A stretch of DNA of 33,682 nucleotides from Cellulosimicrobium funkei. GTDB lineage: Bacteria > Actinomycetota > Actinomycetes > Actinomycetales > Cellulomonadaceae. Shown here one piece after another: positions 6,774 to 17,063 of this stretch. The stretch spans positions 1 through 33,682 of the forward strand of contig NZ_JNBQ01000040.1 in NCBI RefSeq assembly GCF_001019615.1, in the 5' to 3' direction. The notes below the pieces were generated by a model. That model searched no databases, had not been told where the DNA came from, and was given only the letters and a program-made list of their open reading frames with translations. Position 1 is the stretch's first letter, and the number at the start of each line of letters is the position of its first letter. The position numbers were made by a program, and so were the translations under genes.

Positions 6774-7739
6774 TCAGGCGCGGGTGCGGGTCGTCAGGAC
6801 GACGCGCGTGGAACCGGCGACGAGGAGCGCCGAGCCGAGCATGTGCAGCCCGACGAGGAGCGCGGGCAGGCCCGTGAAGTACTGGACGTACCCGATCAGT
6901 CCCTGGCCCAGCGTGATCGCGAGCAGGACCCAGGCCGCGCGGCGCACCTGCTGCCGCCCGCGGCGGACGCTCACGAGGTAGGTGACGAGGACGGCGACGA
7001 ACACCCACACGGCCCACGCGTGGAGCTTGCTCATGAGCGCGGGGTCGACGGCGAAGCGGTACCCGACCTCCTCGTCGCCGCTGTGCGGTCCCGCCCCTGT
7101 GACGATGACGCCGAGGACGACGATCAGCGCCGTCAGCCCGTACAGCGTCCAGGCGAGCGCGCGCGAGCGTGGCGCGACCGTCGGGACGGGCGGCCCGTCG
7201 CCCTCGCCGGACCGGTGCAGGAGGAGCAGAGAGACGGAGACGAGCGCGGCCGAGACGACGAAGTGCAGGGACACCCACCCCGGGTGCAGGTGCAGCAGGA
7301 CGATCACGCCGCCGATGACCGCCTGCGCGGCGACGCCGAGCAGCGGGACGGCGCCGAGGAGCCGGTAGGACAGGACGCGCGAGCGGTCCGTCCACACGAG
7401 CACGAGGGCCGCGATCGCGATGACGCTCAGCACCCCGGTGAGCGTGCGGTTCCCGTACTCGACGAACTGGTGGTACGTCGTCTCGGGGTGGAACTTCGCC
7501 GCGAACTGCCCGGGCTCGCACTGCGGCCAGGTCGAGCACCCGAGCCCCGAGCCCGTGAGCCGTACGGCGCCGCCCGTGACGATGATGCCGATCTGCGCCA
7601 CGAGGTTCGCGACGAGCACCGGCCGGGTCCAGCGCCGCAGCGGCGCGAGACGGTCCGGGCGTGCGGCGCCGTCGCCGGAGGCGGCGCCTGCGGGGCTGTC
7701 AGCGGGAGCGGGGTCGAGCGCGGGGGGCGGGGTGCTCAC
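6774..7739 (-). CDS. ctaA: Heme A synthase (CtaA/COX15 family)
   Basis: CtaA is an integral membrane enzyme that oxidises the C8 methyl of heme O to a formyl group, giving heme A for aa3-type cytochrome oxidase. The 321-residue protein has about eight hydrophobic helices after a Pro/Ala-rich N-terminus of about 40 residues. Diagnostic features are VRLTGSGLGCSTWPQC with its Cys pair in the first extracellular loop, FHPETTYHQFVEYGNR, and the later heme-ligand histidines in LHFVVSA, KLHAWAVWVF and LHMLGSALLV. The start is the GTG at 7739; TACCGT (7746-7751) lies exactly 6 nt upstream, which suggests a leaderless transcript and settles the start. It follows the ABC exporter genes on the same strand, and the gene order towards sufR is conserved in actinobacteria. 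Confidence 0.95.
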   Translation of the reverse strand: MSTPPPALDPAPADSPAGAASGDGAARPDRLAPLRRWTRPVLVANLVAQIGIIVTGGAVRLTGSGLGCSTWPQCEPGQFAAKFHPETTYHQFVEYGNRTLTGVLSVIAIAALVLVWTDRSRVLSYRLLGAVPLLGVAAQAVIGGVIVLLHLHPGWVSLHFVVSAALVSVSLLLLHRSGEGDGPPVPTVAPRSRALAWTLYGLTALIVVLGVIVTGAGPHSGDEEVGYRFAVDPALMSKLHAWAVWVFVAVLVTYLVSVRRGRQQVRRAAWVLLAITLGQGLIGYVQYFTGLPALLVGLHMLGSALLVAGSTRVVLTTRTRA

Positions 7740-7745
7740 GGTCCC

Positions 7746-7751
7746 ACGGTA
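7746..7751 (-). promoter_or_regulatory. -10 element of ctaA, leaderless geometry
   Basis: TACCGT on the minus strand is followed by 6 nt and the GTG start. There is no room for a ribosome-binding site. No convincing -35 is visible. Confidence 0.55.
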
Positions 7752-7766
7752 TCGGGACGACCGCGC

Positions 7767-7804
7767 AGCCCCGGAATCCTGCGGTGTGAGATGTGCCCGG
7801 GGCT
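7767..7804 (-). terminator. Hairpin after the ABC permease gene
   Basis: The 8-bp arms AGCCCCGG (7767-7774) and CCGGGGCT (7797-7804) flank a 22-nt loop directly at the permease stop codon. Together with the separate ctaA promoter, this suggests only partial co-transcription of the exporter with ctaA. Confidence 0.45.
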
Positions 7805-8610
7805 CAGGTCCAGCGGAAGAGCTTGCCCGCGCCCCAGCCGAGCGCGGCGGTCCAGCCGAGCAGCACGACGACGGAGAACGGCGGCACCGAGCCGTCGAGC
7901 AGGGCGCCGCGCATGGCCTCGCCCAGCGCGCCGGACGGCAGCAGGAGCGCGACGTGCTCGAGCGGGCCGGGGAGCTGGTCGGCCGGGACGAGGACGCCTC
8001 CGCCGACGGTGAGCAGCACGAGCACGAGGTTCGCCACCGCGAGCACGCCCTCGGCGCGCAGCGTCCCGGCGAGCAGCATCGCGAGCGACGTGAACGCCGC
8101 GGTCCCGAGCAGCACGGCGAGCAGGGCCGCGGGGATCCCCGCGGGGTCGGGCTGCCAGCCGAGCGCGAGCGCGACCGCGGTGATGACGACGACCTGCACG
8201 ACCTCGACCGCGAGGACGCCGAGCACCTTCCCCGCGAGGAGGCCGCCGCGACCCAGGGGAGTCGTCGACATGAGGCGGAGCACGCCGTTGCGCCGGTCGA
8301 ACGCGGTCGCGATGGCCTGGGACGTGAACGCGGTCGACATCACGGCGAGCGCGAGGACGCCGGGTGTCACGAAGTCGACGCGCGAGGCCCCGCCGGTGTC
8401 GAGGTCGACGAACGACGTGAGCACGAGCCCGAGCAGGAGCATCACGGGCAGGATGATCGTCACGAGGAGCTGCTCGCCGTTGCGCAGGATCATGCGCGTC
8501 TCGAACGCCGTCTGCGCCACGACGCGGCGCCACGCCGGCGCGGCGAGCTCGGCGGCCGCCAGAGCCTGGCTCTGGCCCGCAGCGTCCGGCGTGGTCGGGG
8601 TCGTGCTCAT
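7804..8610 (-). CDS. ABC-2 type transporter permease
   Basis: This 268-residue membrane subunit has about six hydrophobic segments, including LLVTIILPVMLLLGLVLTSF, VTPGVLALAVMSTAFTSQAI, AVEVVQVVVITAVALALGW, an Ala/Leu-rich segment with AVLLGTAAFTSLAMLLAGTL, VANLVLVLLTVGGGVLVP and a short C-terminal one. The FDRRNGVLRLMSTTPLGRGGLLAGK motif region between helices is the usual ABC-2 coupling segment. The start ATG at 8610 overlaps the ATPase stop as ATGA. The exporter next to ctaA and sufR has a counterpart in the mycobacterial sufR region, where it is called an unidentified antibiotic transporter; its substrate is not established. A link to heme or Fe-S biology is inferred from the conserved position only. 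Confidence 0.9.
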   Translation of the reverse strand: MSTTPTTPDAAGQSQALAAAELAAPAWRRVVAQTAFETRMILRNGEQLLVTIILPVMLLLGLVLTSFVDLDTGGASRVDFVTPGVLALAVMSTAFTSQAIATAFDRRNGVLRLMSTTPLGRGGLLAGKVLGVLAVEVVQVVVITAVALALGWQPDPAGIPAALLAVLLGTAAFTSLAMLLAGTLRAEGVLAVANLVLVLLTVGGGVLVPADQLPGPLEHVALLLPSGALGEAMRGALLDGSVPPFSVVVLLGWTAALGWGAGKLFRWT

Positions 8611-9569
8611 CGCAGGTGCCGTCCCGTGAGGTCGAGGAACACGTCCTCGAGCGTGCGGCGGCCCACCGTGACGCGCGAGGCGAGGACGCCGCGCGCGGCG
8701 AGCCACGTCGTCAGCGCCACGAGCGTCGCGGGGTCGGCGGGGCCGGTGAGGGTGTACGAGCCGGGCTGCGGCTCGGCGACGGCCCACGCGCCCGGCGCGG
8801 CGCCGACGGGCTGGCCCACCCCGGCGAGCGCGTCGCTCAGGCCGCCGAGGTCGAGCGCCGGCGTCGCCTCGAAGCGGACGGTGCGGTCCGCCGCGCCGTC
8901 GGCCCCGGTCTCGAGCAGGTCGCGGGTCGCACCCGCGGCGATGACCTTCCCGTGGTCGACGACGTAGACGTGGTCGGCGAGGTCCTCCGCCTCGTCCATG
9001 AGGTGCGTCGTGAGGACGATGCCCACGCCCTCGGCGCGCAGCTCGCGCACGAGCTCCCACACGGCGTGCCGGCTCTGCGGGTCCATGCCCGCGCTCGGCT
9101 CGTCGAGGAAGACGACCTCCGGCCGGCCGACGATCGCCGCGGCGAGCGCGAGCCGCTGCCGCTGCCCGCCCGACAGCCGGCGGACGGTCGTGCGCGCGAA
9201 GCTCTCCAGCCCCAGGCGCTCGGTGAGCTCGCCGACGTCGCGCGGCCGCGCGTACATCGACGCGACGTGCCGCAGCATCTCCAGCGCGCGCACGCCCGTC
9301 GGGAGCCCGCCGTCCTGGAGCATGACGCCGACGCGCGGGCGCAGGTCGCGCGTGTCGGTCAGCGGGTCGAGCCCGAGGACCTCGACCCGCCCGGCGTCGG
9401 GGGAGCGCAGGCCCTCGCAGCACTCGACCGTCGTGGTCTTGCCGGCGCCGTTGGGACCGAGCACCGCGGTGATCGTGCCGCGCTCGGCGGTGAGGGACAC
9501 GCCGTCGACGACGGCACGACCGTCGTAGCGCTTGACGAGGTCGTGCACGAGCACGGCGGGGGCGGGCAC
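8607..9569 (-). CDS. ABC transporter ATP-binding protein
   Basis: This 320-residue ATPase of the ABC-2 exporter has Walker A GPNGAGKTT (38-46), Q-loop Gln85, signature LSGGQRQR (132-139), Walker B VVFLDEP (152-158) and a switch His in TTHLMDEAEDLADHV. A C-terminal regulatory region (about 225-320) resembles other drug-export ATPases. The frame stays open to 9698, but I place the start at the GTG at 9569: family alignment begins at AVLVHDLVKRYDG, and TACAAT lies exactly 6 nt upstream, implying a leaderless message. It is coupled to the permease by a 4-bp overlap and is divergent from sufR. Confidence 0.9.
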   Translation of the reverse strand: MPAPAVLVHDLVKRYDGRAVVDGVSLTAERGTITAVLGPNGAGKTTTVECCEGLRSPDAGRVEVLGLDPLTDTRDLRPRVGVMLQDGGLPTGVRALEMLRHVASMYARPRDVGELTERLGLESFARTTVRRLSGGQRQRLALAAAIVGRPEVVFLDEPSAGMDPQSRHAVWELVRELRAEGVGIVLTTHLMDEAEDLADHVYVVDHGKVIAAGATRDLLETGADGAADRTVRFEATPALDLGGLSDALAGVGQPVGAAPGAWAVAEPQPGSYTLTGPADPATLVALTTWLAARGVLASRVTVGRRTLEDVFLDLTGRHLR

Positions 9570-9575
9570 CCGGCG

Positions 9576-9581
9576 ATTGTA
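9576..9581 (-). promoter_or_regulatory. -10 element (TACAAT) of the exporter operon, leaderless geometry
   Basis: TACAAT on the minus strand is a near-consensus -10 and is followed by CGCCGG and the GTG start. The -35 region is not recognisable. Confidence 0.6.
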
Positions 9582-9696
9582 GGGGGCGGGCCCGCCGCGA
9601 ACGGCTCCCCGCCCGGCCCGGACCGCACGGGTGTCGTGTACGCCACATTGCGGCGGAACCGGGCTGGTCTGAGGGTCGCCTTGCTTGCGCTGGGGC

Positions 9697-9741
9697 AATT
9701 AGGGAACAACCATGTTGTCTATATCTGTTCTAAAGATCTGT
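9697..9741 (+). promoter_or_regulatory. AT-rich promoter/operator island upstream of sufR
   Basis: In a very GC-rich setting, this stretch is strikingly AT-rich and contains the dyad ACAAC-CAT-GTTGT (9706-9718). Outer half-sites GAACA (9704-9708) and TGTTC (9726-9730) enclose it. It lies 60-105 bp upstream of the sufR start, where an autoregulatory SufR site is expected. From memory, Streptomyces SufR recognises CAAC/GTTG half-sites with a wider spacer, so the match is partial. Confidence 0.45.
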
Positions 9742-9801
9742 ACGCCGTCCAGGCCGGTGCCGCGCGCACCCGAGCCCACCGGGACGCCACGGGAGGTGAG
9801 C

Positions 9802-10620
9802 ATGGCCGCAGGATCCGTCCGCCCGGACACGTTGCGCCCCGCCGCTCCCGCGACCGCGCCCACGATGCCCGCCGACGCCGACCGCCGCACGCGCGAGCGC
9901 GTGCTCGAGCTCGTGGCGAGCGCGGGTCCCGTGAGCGCCGCCGACCTCGCCGCCACGCTCGGGCTCACCCCCGCGGCCGTGCGCCGCCACCTCGCCCTCC
10001 TCGAGGAGGACGACCTCGTCGCCGTGCACGACGCCGGGCACCCCACCGGGATGCGCGGCCGGCCCGCGAGGCGCTACGTCACGACGTCGGCCGGGCAGGG
10101 CGCGCTCAGCGGCACGTACGCCGACCTCGCGACCCAGGCGCTGCGGTACCTGCGCGACGTCGCCGGGCCGGACGCCGTCGAGCGCTTCGCCCAGGACCGG
10201 CTCGCCGAGCTCGCCGACCGCTACGAGGGCCGGCTCGACGCGGACGACGTCGAGGGCCGGGCCGCCCAGCTCGCGGCGGCGCTCGCGGACGACGGGTACG
10301 CGGCGAGCGTGCGCCCGGTCCCCGGCACCTCCGCGGTGCAGCTGTGCCAGGGCCACTGCCCGGTGCAGCACGTCGCCGAGGAGTTCCCGCAGCTGTGCGA
10401 GGCGGAGGCGCAGGTCTTCGCCAAGCTGCTCGGCTCGCACGTGCAGCGCCTCGCGACCCTCGCGACGGGCGCGCACGCGTGCACGACCAACGTCCCGGTG
10501 GGCCTTCCGGTCCCCGCACCGCGGGCGGCCCGGCCGCTCCGCGACCACGACGGCCATGCGCACGCAGGCCATGACCACGACGTCCGGGCGCGCGGTCGCC
10601 CGACGTCGGGCGAGACCTGA
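9802..10620 (+). CDS. sufR: SufR-type Fe-S-sensing transcriptional repressor
   Basis: This 272-residue winged-helix regulator sits at the head of the SUF operon. The HTH is at about 43-75 ([28 protein letters not shown]), followed by the wing GRPARRYV. Cysteines at 182, 186, 199 and 227 ([24 protein letters not shown]) are the expected cluster ligands; the C186-x12-C199-x27-C227 spacing fits actinobacterial SufR as I remember it. Family role: the [4Fe-4S] form represses the operon, and cluster loss relieves repression. I chose the ATG at 9802 because GGGAGGTGAG lies directly before it. An in-frame ATG at 9712 would put the operator dyad inside the gene and lacks a ribosome site. The tail carries an odd His-rich segment [12 protein letters not shown] (249-260). 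Confidence 0.9.
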   Translation: MAAGSVRPDTLRPAAPATAPTMPADADRRTRERVLELVASAGPVSAADLAATLGLTPAAVRRHLALLEEDDLVAVHDAGHPTGMRGRPARRYVTTSAGQGALSGTYADLATQALRYLRDVAGPDAVERFAQDRLAELADRYEGRLDADDVEGRAAQLAAALADDGYAASVRPVPGTSAVQLCQGHCPVQHVAEEFPQLCEAEAQVFAKLLGSHVQRLATLATGAHACTTNVPVGLPVPAPRAARPLRDHDGHAHAGHDHDVRARGRPTSGET

Positions 10621-10724
10621 CCCGAGGGGCGCACCGCCGCCCCGAGGCACGCACGACACCCCCCCCGCACGAACCTTGTACCGACTGCCCCCGCCCGCAC
10701 ACGACGGACAGTGGAAGGACGACC

Positions 10725-12185
10725 ATGAGCGCTCCCACCCAGGACGCCACCGGCACGGCCCAGCCGACCGGTGAGAAGCAGACCGACGACGAGATCATCG
10801 CCTCGATCGGTGCCTACGGATACGGCTGGCACGACAGCGACGCCGCCGGCGAGGCCGCACAGCGCGGCCTGTCCGAGGACGTCGTGCGCAACATCTCGGC
10901 TCTGAAGAACGAGCCCGAGTGGATGCTGAAGACGCGGCTCAAGGCCCTGCGCCTCTTCGACAAGAAGCCCATGCCGAGCTGGGGCTCCGACCTCACCGGC
11001 ATCGACTTCGACAACATCAAGTACTTCGTGCGCTCCACGGAGAAGCAGGCCGCCTCGTGGGACGACCTGCCCGAGGACATCAAGGAGACGTACGACAAGC
11101 TCGGCATCCCCGAGGCGGAGAAGCAGCGCCTCGTCGCGGGCGTCGCGGCGCAGTACGAGTCCGAGGTGGTCTACCACCAGATCAACGAGGAGCTCGAGCG
11201 CCAGGGCGTCATCTTCCTCGACACGGACACCGCGCTGCGCGAGCACCCGGAGCTCTTCCAGGAGTACTTCGGCACCGTCATCCCGTCGGGCGACAACAAG
11301 TTCGCGGCGCTCAACTCGGCCGTGTGGTCGGGCGGGTCGTTCGTCTACGTGCCGCCGGGCGTCCACGTCGAGATCCCGCTCCAGGCCTACTTCCGGATCA
11401 ACACCGAGAACATGGGCCAGTTCGAGCGGACGCTGATCATCGCGGACGAGGGCTCCTACGTGCACTACGTCGAGGGCTGCACCGCGCCGATCTACTCGAG
11501 CGACTCGCTGCACTCCGCCGTCGTCGAGATCATCGTCAAGAAGAACGCCCGCGTGCGGTACACGACCATCCAGAACTGGTCGAACAACGTCTACAACCTC
11601 GTGACCAAGCGGGCGACCGCGGCCGAGGGCGCGACGATGGAGTGGGTCGACGGCAACATCGGCTCCAAGGTCACCATGAAGTACCCGGCGATCTACCTGC
11701 TCGGCGAGCACGCGCGCGGCGAGACGCTCTCGATCGCGTTCGCGGGCGAAGGGCAGCACCAGGACGCCGGGGCCAAGATGGTCCACGCGGCGCCGCACAC
11801 GTCGTCGTCCATCGTGTCGAAGTCGGTCGCGCGCGGCGGTGGCCGCACGTCGTACCGCGGCCTGGTCCAGGTCCTCGAGGGCGCCTCGCACTCGGCCTCG
11901 ACCGTGCTGTGCGACGCGCTGCTCGTCGACCAGATCTCCCGGTCCGACACCTACCCGTACGTCGACGTCCGCGAGGACGACGTGTCCATGGGGCACGAGG
12001 CGACGGTCTCGCGGGTGAGCGAGGACCAGCTGTTCTACCTCATGTCCCGAGGCATGGAGGAGACCGAGGCGATGGCCATGATCGTGCGCGGGTTCGTCGA
12101 GCCCATCGCGCGCGAGCTGCCCATGGAGTACGCGCTCGAGCTCAACCGCCTCATCGAGCTGCAGATGGAAGGGTCCGTCGGCTGA
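10725..12185 (+). CDS. sufB: Fe-S cluster assembly protein SufB
   Basis: This 486-residue scaffold subunit forms SufBCD, on which Fe-S clusters are built. It shows the SufB hallmarks: an N-terminal region with [34 protein letters not shown], the beta-helix core starting near [45 protein letters not shown], and the C-terminal [21 protein letters not shown] segment. No intein interrupts it, unlike Mycobacterium tuberculosis SufB. The start ATG has GGAAGG upstream. It follows sufR after 104 bp without a terminator, and sufD starts one base after its stop, so translation is probably coupled. It acts in the cytoplasm. Confidence 0.97.
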   Translation: MSAPTQDATGTAQPTGEKQTDDEIIASIGAYGYGWHDSDAAGEAAQRGLSEDVVRNISALKNEPEWMLKTRLKALRLFDKKPMPSWGSDLTGIDFDNIKYFVRSTEKQAASWDDLPEDIKETYDKLGIPEAEKQRLVAGVAAQYESEVVYHQINEELERQGVIFLDTDTALREHPELFQEYFGTVIPSGDNKFAALNSAVWSGGSFVYVPPGVHVEIPLQAYFRINTENMGQFERTLIIADEGSYVHYVEGCTAPIYSSDSLHSAVVEIIVKKNARVRYTTIQNWSNNVYNLVTKRATAAEGATMEWVDGNIGSKVTMKYPAIYLLGEHARGETLSIAFAGEGQHQDAGAKMVHAAPHTSSSIVSKSVARGGGRTSYRGLVQVLEGASHSASTVLCDALLVDQISRSDTYPYVDVREDDVSMGHEATVSRVSEDQLFYLMSRGMEETEAMAMIVRGFVEPIARELPMEYALELNRLIELQMEGSVG

Positions 12186-12186
12186 T

Positions 12187-13440
12187 ATGACCACCACCAC
12201 CATTCCCGAAGAGGCCGGTCTGACGACCGACCACTCGCGCGCGCAGGCCGACGGGGCGCACTCCCACGGCGTCGTGCCCCAGGGCTCGCGCGCCGAGCGG
12301 CTCACGTCGTTCGACCTCGCCGACATCCCCGTGCCCTCCGGGCGCGAGGAGGAGTGGCGCTTCTCGCCCGTCGCGCGCCTCGCGCCCCTGTTCGACGAGA
12401 AGCTCGTCGGGCAGAGCGGGGGCGGCGACGTGCGCGTCACGGTCGTCGAGGCCCCCGAGGTCGAGGTCGCGATCGTCGGTCGCGACGACGAGCGGCTCGG
12501 CACCGCCGGCAAGCCCGGCGACCGCACCGCCGTCACGGCGTGGAACGCGTTCGAGCAGGCCACGGTCGTCACGGTGCCCAAGGAGGCCGTCGCGTCCGAC
12601 GTGACGTCCGTGCGCGTCGAGGGTCATGGCTCCACGCCGACCGCGAGCCACGTGCTCGTGCGCGCCGAGCGGCACTCGGAGGCCGTCGTCGTGCTCGACC
12701 ACGTGGGGACCGCGACGCTCAACGAGACGGTCGAGATCGTCGTCGAGGACGGCGCGCACCTCACGGTCGTGTCGGTCCAGGACTGGGCCGACGGCGCCGT
12801 GCACGCGTCGTCGCACCGCGCCCGCATCGGGCGCGACGCGCGGCTCAAGCACGTGGTCGTGACGCTCGGCGGCGACGTCGTGCGCATCACCCCGGACGCG
12901 ACGTTCACGGCCGAGGGCGGCGACGTCGAGATGGTCGGCCTCTACTTCGCGGACGCGGACCAGCACCAGGAGCACCGCCTGTTCGTCGACCACGCCGTGC
13001 CGCGCTGCAAGTCGCGCGTCACGTACAAGGGCGCGCTCCAGGGCGAGGGCGCGCACGCGGTGTGGGTCGGCGACGTGCTGATCCAGGCCGAGGCCGAGGG
13101 CACGGACACCTACGAGCTCAACCGCAACCTCGTCCTCACGGACGGCGCGCGCGCGGACTCGGTGCCGAACCTCGAGATCGAGACCGGCGAGATCGAGGGC
13201 GCGGGCCACGCGTCCGCGACCGGCCGGTTCGACGACGAGCAGCTCTTCTACCTCCAGGCCCGCGGCATCCCGGAGGCCGAGGCGCGCCGCCTCGTCGTCC
13301 GCGGCTTCTTCGCGGAGCTCATCCAGGAGATCGGCGTCGCGTCGGTCGAGGAGCGCCTGCTCGAGGCGATCGAGCGCGAGCTGAGCAAGTCCATGTCGAT
13401 CATCGACGGGAGCGCCGAGCCCGCCGAGGCGACGGCGTGA
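12187..13440 (+). CDS. sufD: Fe-S cluster assembly protein SufD
   Basis: This 417-residue SufB paralogue pairs with SufB and SufC in the scaffold complex and is needed for iron acquisition in characterised systems. The N-terminal EEEWRFSPVARL motif, a central beta-helix (about 150-350) and the C-terminal ASATGRFDDEQLFYLQARGIPEAEARRLVVRGFF region are typical. The N-terminus is about 35 residues of Thr/Ser/His-rich sequence. It starts directly after the sufB stop, and its TGA overlaps the GTG of the Rieske gene (GTGA), which supports tight coupling within the operon. Confidence 0.96.
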   Translation: MTTTTIPEEAGLTTDHSRAQADGAHSHGVVPQGSRAERLTSFDLADIPVPSGREEEWRFSPVARLAPLFDEKLVGQSGGGDVRVTVVEAPEVEVAIVGRDDERLGTAGKPGDRTAVTAWNAFEQATVVTVPKEAVASDVTSVRVEGHGSTPTASHVLVRAERHSEAVVVLDHVGTATLNETVEIVVEDGAHLTVVSVQDWADGAVHASSHRARIGRDARLKHVVVTLGGDVVRITPDATFTAEGGDVEMVGLYFADADQHQEHRLFVDHAVPRCKSRVTYKGALQGEGAHAVWVGDVLIQAEAEGTDTYELNRNLVLTDGARADSVPNLEIETGEIEGAGHASATGRFDDEQLFYLQARGIPEAEARRLVVRGFFAELIQEIGVASVEERLLEAIERELSKSMSIIDGSAEPAEATA

Positions 13441-13781
13441 CCGCACAGCCCGCCTGCACGACGTCCGACCTCGGCCCGGAGGAGGCGCTCCGCGTCGAGC
13501 TCCCGGCCGAGGACGGGCGAGTCGTCGAGGTCGCGGTCATCCGTGACGGCGACGGCGACTGGCACGCGATCTCGGACATCTGCTCCCACGGGGCCGTGTC
13601 CCTGTCGGACGGCGAGGTCGAGGGCTGCTTCGTCGAGTGCTGGCTGCACGGCTCGCAGTTCGACGTGCGGACCGGCATGCCGACCGCGCTCCCCGCGATG
13701 CGGCCCGTGCCCGTGTACCCGGTGACGGTCGACGGCGAGCAGGTGCTCGTCGACGTCGACCGCGTCGTCGCTCCCACCTGA
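13437..13781 (+). CDS. Rieske [2Fe-2S] ferredoxin of the SUF operon
   Basis: This 114-residue soluble Rieske-type protein resembles the ferredoxin subunit of non-heme iron oxygenases. The cluster ligands are C49-x-H51 (CSHG) and C68-x2-H71 (CWLHG), followed by the FDVRTGMPTALPAMRPVPVYPV stretch. It starts with the GTG at 13437, overlapping the sufD stop by 4 bp. The same position, between sufD and sufC, is seen in other actinobacteria such as Streptomyces but not in Mycobacterium tuberculosis. Its task is not established; electron supply for cluster assembly is a reasonable inference. Confidence 0.92.
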   Translation: MTAQPACTTSDLGPEEALRVELPAEDGRVVEVAVIRDGDGDWHAISDICSHGAVSLSDGEVEGCFVECWLHGSQFDVRTGMPTALPAMRPVPVYPVTVDGEQVLVDVDRVVAPT

Positions 13782-13793
13782 CCCACATCCTGA

Positions 13794-15956
<2,163 letters not shown>

Positions 15957-15967
15957 GAGAGGACCCG

Positions 15968-16504
15968 ATGAGCTCGATCGAGCAGATGTACCAGCAGGTC
16001 ATCCTCGACCACGCGAAGACCCCGCACGGCCGGGGCCTGGTCGAGGTGACCGACGGCGCCGCGAGCGGCCAGTCGCACCAGGTGAACCCCACGTGCGGCG
16101 ACGAGGTGACGCTGCGCGTCGAGCTCGCCGGCGACACGATCGACCGCGTGAGCTGGGAGGGGCAGGGCTGCAGCATCTCGCAGGCCTCGCTGTCCGTGCT
16201 CACCGACCTCGTGTCCGGCCGGCCCGTGACCGAGGCCGAGCACCTGGGCGAGGTCTTCCGCGAGCTCATGGGCTCGCGCGGCAAGGGCCTCGACGAGGCC
16301 GCGGAGGACGAGCTCGGCGACGCCACGGTGTTCACGGGCGTGTCGCGCTACCCTGCGCGTATCAAGTGCGCCCTGCTCGGCTGGGCCGCGCTGCGCGACT
16401 CGCTCGTCACCTCGGGCGCCCTGAGCACGCTGGGCGACGCATCAACCGCAATGGCTTCCGACGCGGCGCTCGCCGCGCGGGGAACGACGGAGGAGAACCG
16501 ATGA
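15968..16504 (+). CDS. sufU: Sulfur transfer protein SufU
   Basis: SufU is the 178-residue Zn-dependent sulfur-transfer partner of SufS. It has an IscU-like fold but functions as a sulfurtransferase in Gram-positive SUF systems. Ligands visible are C43 and D45 (NPTCGDEV), C68 (GQGCSISQAS) and C134 (RIKCALLGW); the 18-21 residue insertion typical of SufU over IscU lies between them. The C-terminal 30 residues are low-complexity Ala/Thr. The ATG follows a GAGAGGA ribosome site, and the stop overlaps sufT as ATGA. Confidence 0.96.
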   Translation: MSSIEQMYQQVILDHAKTPHGRGLVEVTDGAASGQSHQVNPTCGDEVTLRVELAGDTIDRVSWEGQGCSISQASLSVLTDLVSGRPVTEAEHLGEVFRELMGSRGKGLDEAAEDELGDATVFTGVSRYPARIKCALLGWAALRDSLVTSGALSTLGDASTAMASDAALAARGTTEENR

Positions 16505-16854
16505 CCACCGAGACCGGCGCGCCCGCCGAGGGCGTCACGCCCAGCCCGCCGAACGTCGCCGACGTCGAAGAGGCGATGCGCGACGTCATCGACCCCGAGC
16601 TCGGCATCAACGTCGTCGACCTCGGCCTCGTCTACGGCATCCAGATCGACCAGAACAACCACGCCGTCATCGACATGACCCTCACGTCCGCGGCGTGCCC
16701 GCTCACCGACGTCATCGAGGACCAGTCCGCGCAGGCCCTCGAGGGTCTCGTCGACGGCTTCCGCGTCAACTGGGTCTGGATGCCGCCGTGGGGCCCGGAG
16801 AAGATCACGACCGACGGCAAGGAGCAGCTCCGCGCGCTGGGCTTCAACGTCTGA
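16501..16854 (+). CDS. sufT: SufT-like MIP18/DUF59 family protein
   Basis: This 117-residue protein of the MIP18/PaaD-like family is the last gene of the SUF operon. It contains the family core DVEEAMRDVIDPELGINVVDLGLVYGI and the conserved Cys in LTSAACPLTD, followed by VNWVWMPPWGPEKIT. Family knowledge: SufT proteins support maturation of Fe-S enzymes when demand is high. Translation is coupled to sufU by a 4-bp overlap. A strong terminator follows within 20 bp. Confidence 0.93.
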   Translation: MTTETGAPAEGVTPSPPNVADVEEAMRDVIDPELGINVVDLGLVYGIQIDQNNHAVIDMTLTSAACPLTDVIEDQSAQALEGLVDGFRVNWVWMPPWGPEKITTDGKEQLRALGFNV

Positions 16855-16872
16855 CGATCCCTCGCGTCCGCC

Positions 16873-16908
16873 CACGACGCCGCGTCCCCTCGGGGGCGCG
16901 GCGTCGTG
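16873..16908 (+). terminator. Terminator of the SUF operon
   Basis: The arms CACGACGCCGCG (16873-16884) and CGCGGCGTCGTG (16897-16908) pair perfectly and extend inward through T-G and C-G pairs. It begins 18 bp after the sufT stop. A second copy with the same arms lies at 18571-18610. Confidence 0.85.
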
Positions 16909-17002
16909 CTGTCCCCGGACGTTCGACCCGCAGGCCCCGGCCCGCGGACGTGCCGCTCCGGACCGCCGCTGCTCACGATCCGATTGCGATCCTTCCGGTG
17001 CG

Positions 17003-17031
17003 TTGACGAGGACTGTCCTGAGTGTTGGGAT
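17003..17031 (+). promoter_or_regulatory. Candidate promoter with palindromic spacer for the membrane-HTH gene
   Basis: TTGACG (17003-17008) is a near-consensus -35. The perfect 11-bp palindrome AGGACTGTCCT (17009-17019) follows directly, and a weak -10 (TGGGAT, 17026-17031) stands at 17-bp spacing. A protein bound to the palindrome would block the promoter. Confidence 0.45.
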
Positions 17032-17063
17032 ATGTGCGCCCACACCACTTTTCGGAGGATGAC

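Noticed and set aside
7740-7803. Riboswitch before ctaA
   Set aside because: The 64-bp gap is filled by a terminator-like hairpin and a leaderless promoter, leaving no 5' leader.
9570-9698. N-terminal extension of the exporter ATPase to 9698
   Set aside because: The extra sequence covers the predicted promoter and is unlike the family.
9712-9801. Longer sufR start at the ATG at 9712
   Set aside because: It lies inside the operator dyad, has no ribosome site, and the extra residues do not resemble SufR. The ATG at 9802 has a strong ribosome site.
10725-12185. Possible intein in SufB
   Set aside because: The gene has normal intein-free length, and the conserved blocks are uninterrupted.
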